Shown: piece after piece, positions 4,925 through 5,145 of the stretch
Numbering within the stretch: the stretch's first letter is position 1
Layout: each line of letters opens with the position of its first letter
NCBI GenBank assembly: GCA_017881285.1
Contig: JADGRD010000336.1
Coordinates: 1-5,145, forward strand
From: Pseudomonadota bacterium
GTDB lineage: Bacteria; Myxococcota_A; Polyangia; Fen-1088
Length of the DNA stretch: 5,145 nucleotides
Reading direction: 5' to 3'
Notes under the pieces: model-generated
What the model was told of the DNA's origin: nothing
What the model saw: only the letters and a program-made list of their open reading frames with translations
Database searches by the model: none
Translations under genes and position numbers: made by a program

Positions 4925-5145
4925 GGCGAAGTTTGGCCGCGCTGACCGTCGGTGCCCTCACGCTGGTCATGCTGGCGGCCAGCTACCTGCTTTTCGTATA
5001 TACCTCCGAGAAGATGTCGGGTGGCAAAGGCTATCGCGTCCATGCTTTGTTTCACAACGCGCTCGGCATCTATGAGAAGACCCGGGTGCTGTCCGCCGGT
5101 TTGCGCGTAGGGCAGGTGGAGGAGAGGGCTCTCGATCAAGAGACT
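4921..5145 (+). CDS. mlaD: MlaD-type MCE-domain protein (5' part, cut by the window end)
   Basis: The first 75 residues are visible and the frame is still open at the window end. A short basic start (MRR) is followed by one membrane helix at about 6-27, which anchors the protein in the inner membrane with the rest in the periplasm. The MCE domain begins near residue 38: YRVHALFHNALGI, a Thr-x-Val step, then SAGLRVGQVEE, which matches the family's AG-x-x-VG-x-V signature. MCE proteins of this type form a hexameric ring that carries phospholipids through a central pore. The ATG overlaps the mlaF stop (ATGA), with a purine-rich GGTGGGGGG at 4907-4915 as ribosome binding site. The length of the C-terminal part, and thus whether this is a short MlaD or a longer MCE protein, cannot be seen. 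Confidence 0.88.
   Translation, partial: MRRSLAALTVGALTLVMLAASYLLFVYTSEKMSGGKGYRVHALFHNALGIYEKTRVLSAGLRVGQVEERALDQET

Overview
The window is GC-rich. Its best taxonomic clue is the first gene, which ends in a Cys-containing, MYXO-CTERM-like tail (Gly-Cys-x-Cys, a hydrophobic helix, then five arginines). This points to Myxococcota or a related former deltaproteobacterial lineage. That placement is an inference from one motif plus base composition. All supported genes lie on the + strand, and the long minus-strand reading frames look like GC-rich shadows.

Layout. Positions 1-609 hold the 3' end of a Gly/Ser-repeat surface protein gene. It has no start in the window and shows hexapeptide periodicity. 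Positions 610-732 hold an inverted repeat and a sigma70-like promoter whose 20-bp spacer is almost filled by a perfect 7+7 dyad. Positions 733-809 are a complete tRNA-Arg(ACG) with encoded CCA. Positions 810-1123 are a non-coding stretch with two overlapping hairpins just after the tRNA and a 10-bp palindrome nearer the next gene. Positions 1124-1879 encode a Crp/Fnr-family transcription factor with a strong ribosome binding site.

After a short gap comes a tightly packed cluster: alanine racemase (to 3263), an MlaE-type permease (3260-4126), an MlaF-type ATPase (4127-4924), and the start of an MlaD-type MCE protein (4921 to the window edge). The junctions are ATGA, TAG-ATG and ATGA, so these four genes very probably form one translationally coupled operon. 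MlaE and MlaF would form the inner-membrane ABC core and MlaD the periplasmic lipid-binding ring of a phospholipid transporter. Alr supplies D-alanine for peptidoglycan, so the operon joins two cell-envelope functions. Whether the Crp/Fnr protein controls it cannot be decided here.

I see no clearly novel multi-gene system. The points most worth a second look are the MerR-like promoter geometry before the tRNA, the competing hairpins after it, the unresolved start and basic insert of Alr, and the alr-mla coupling.
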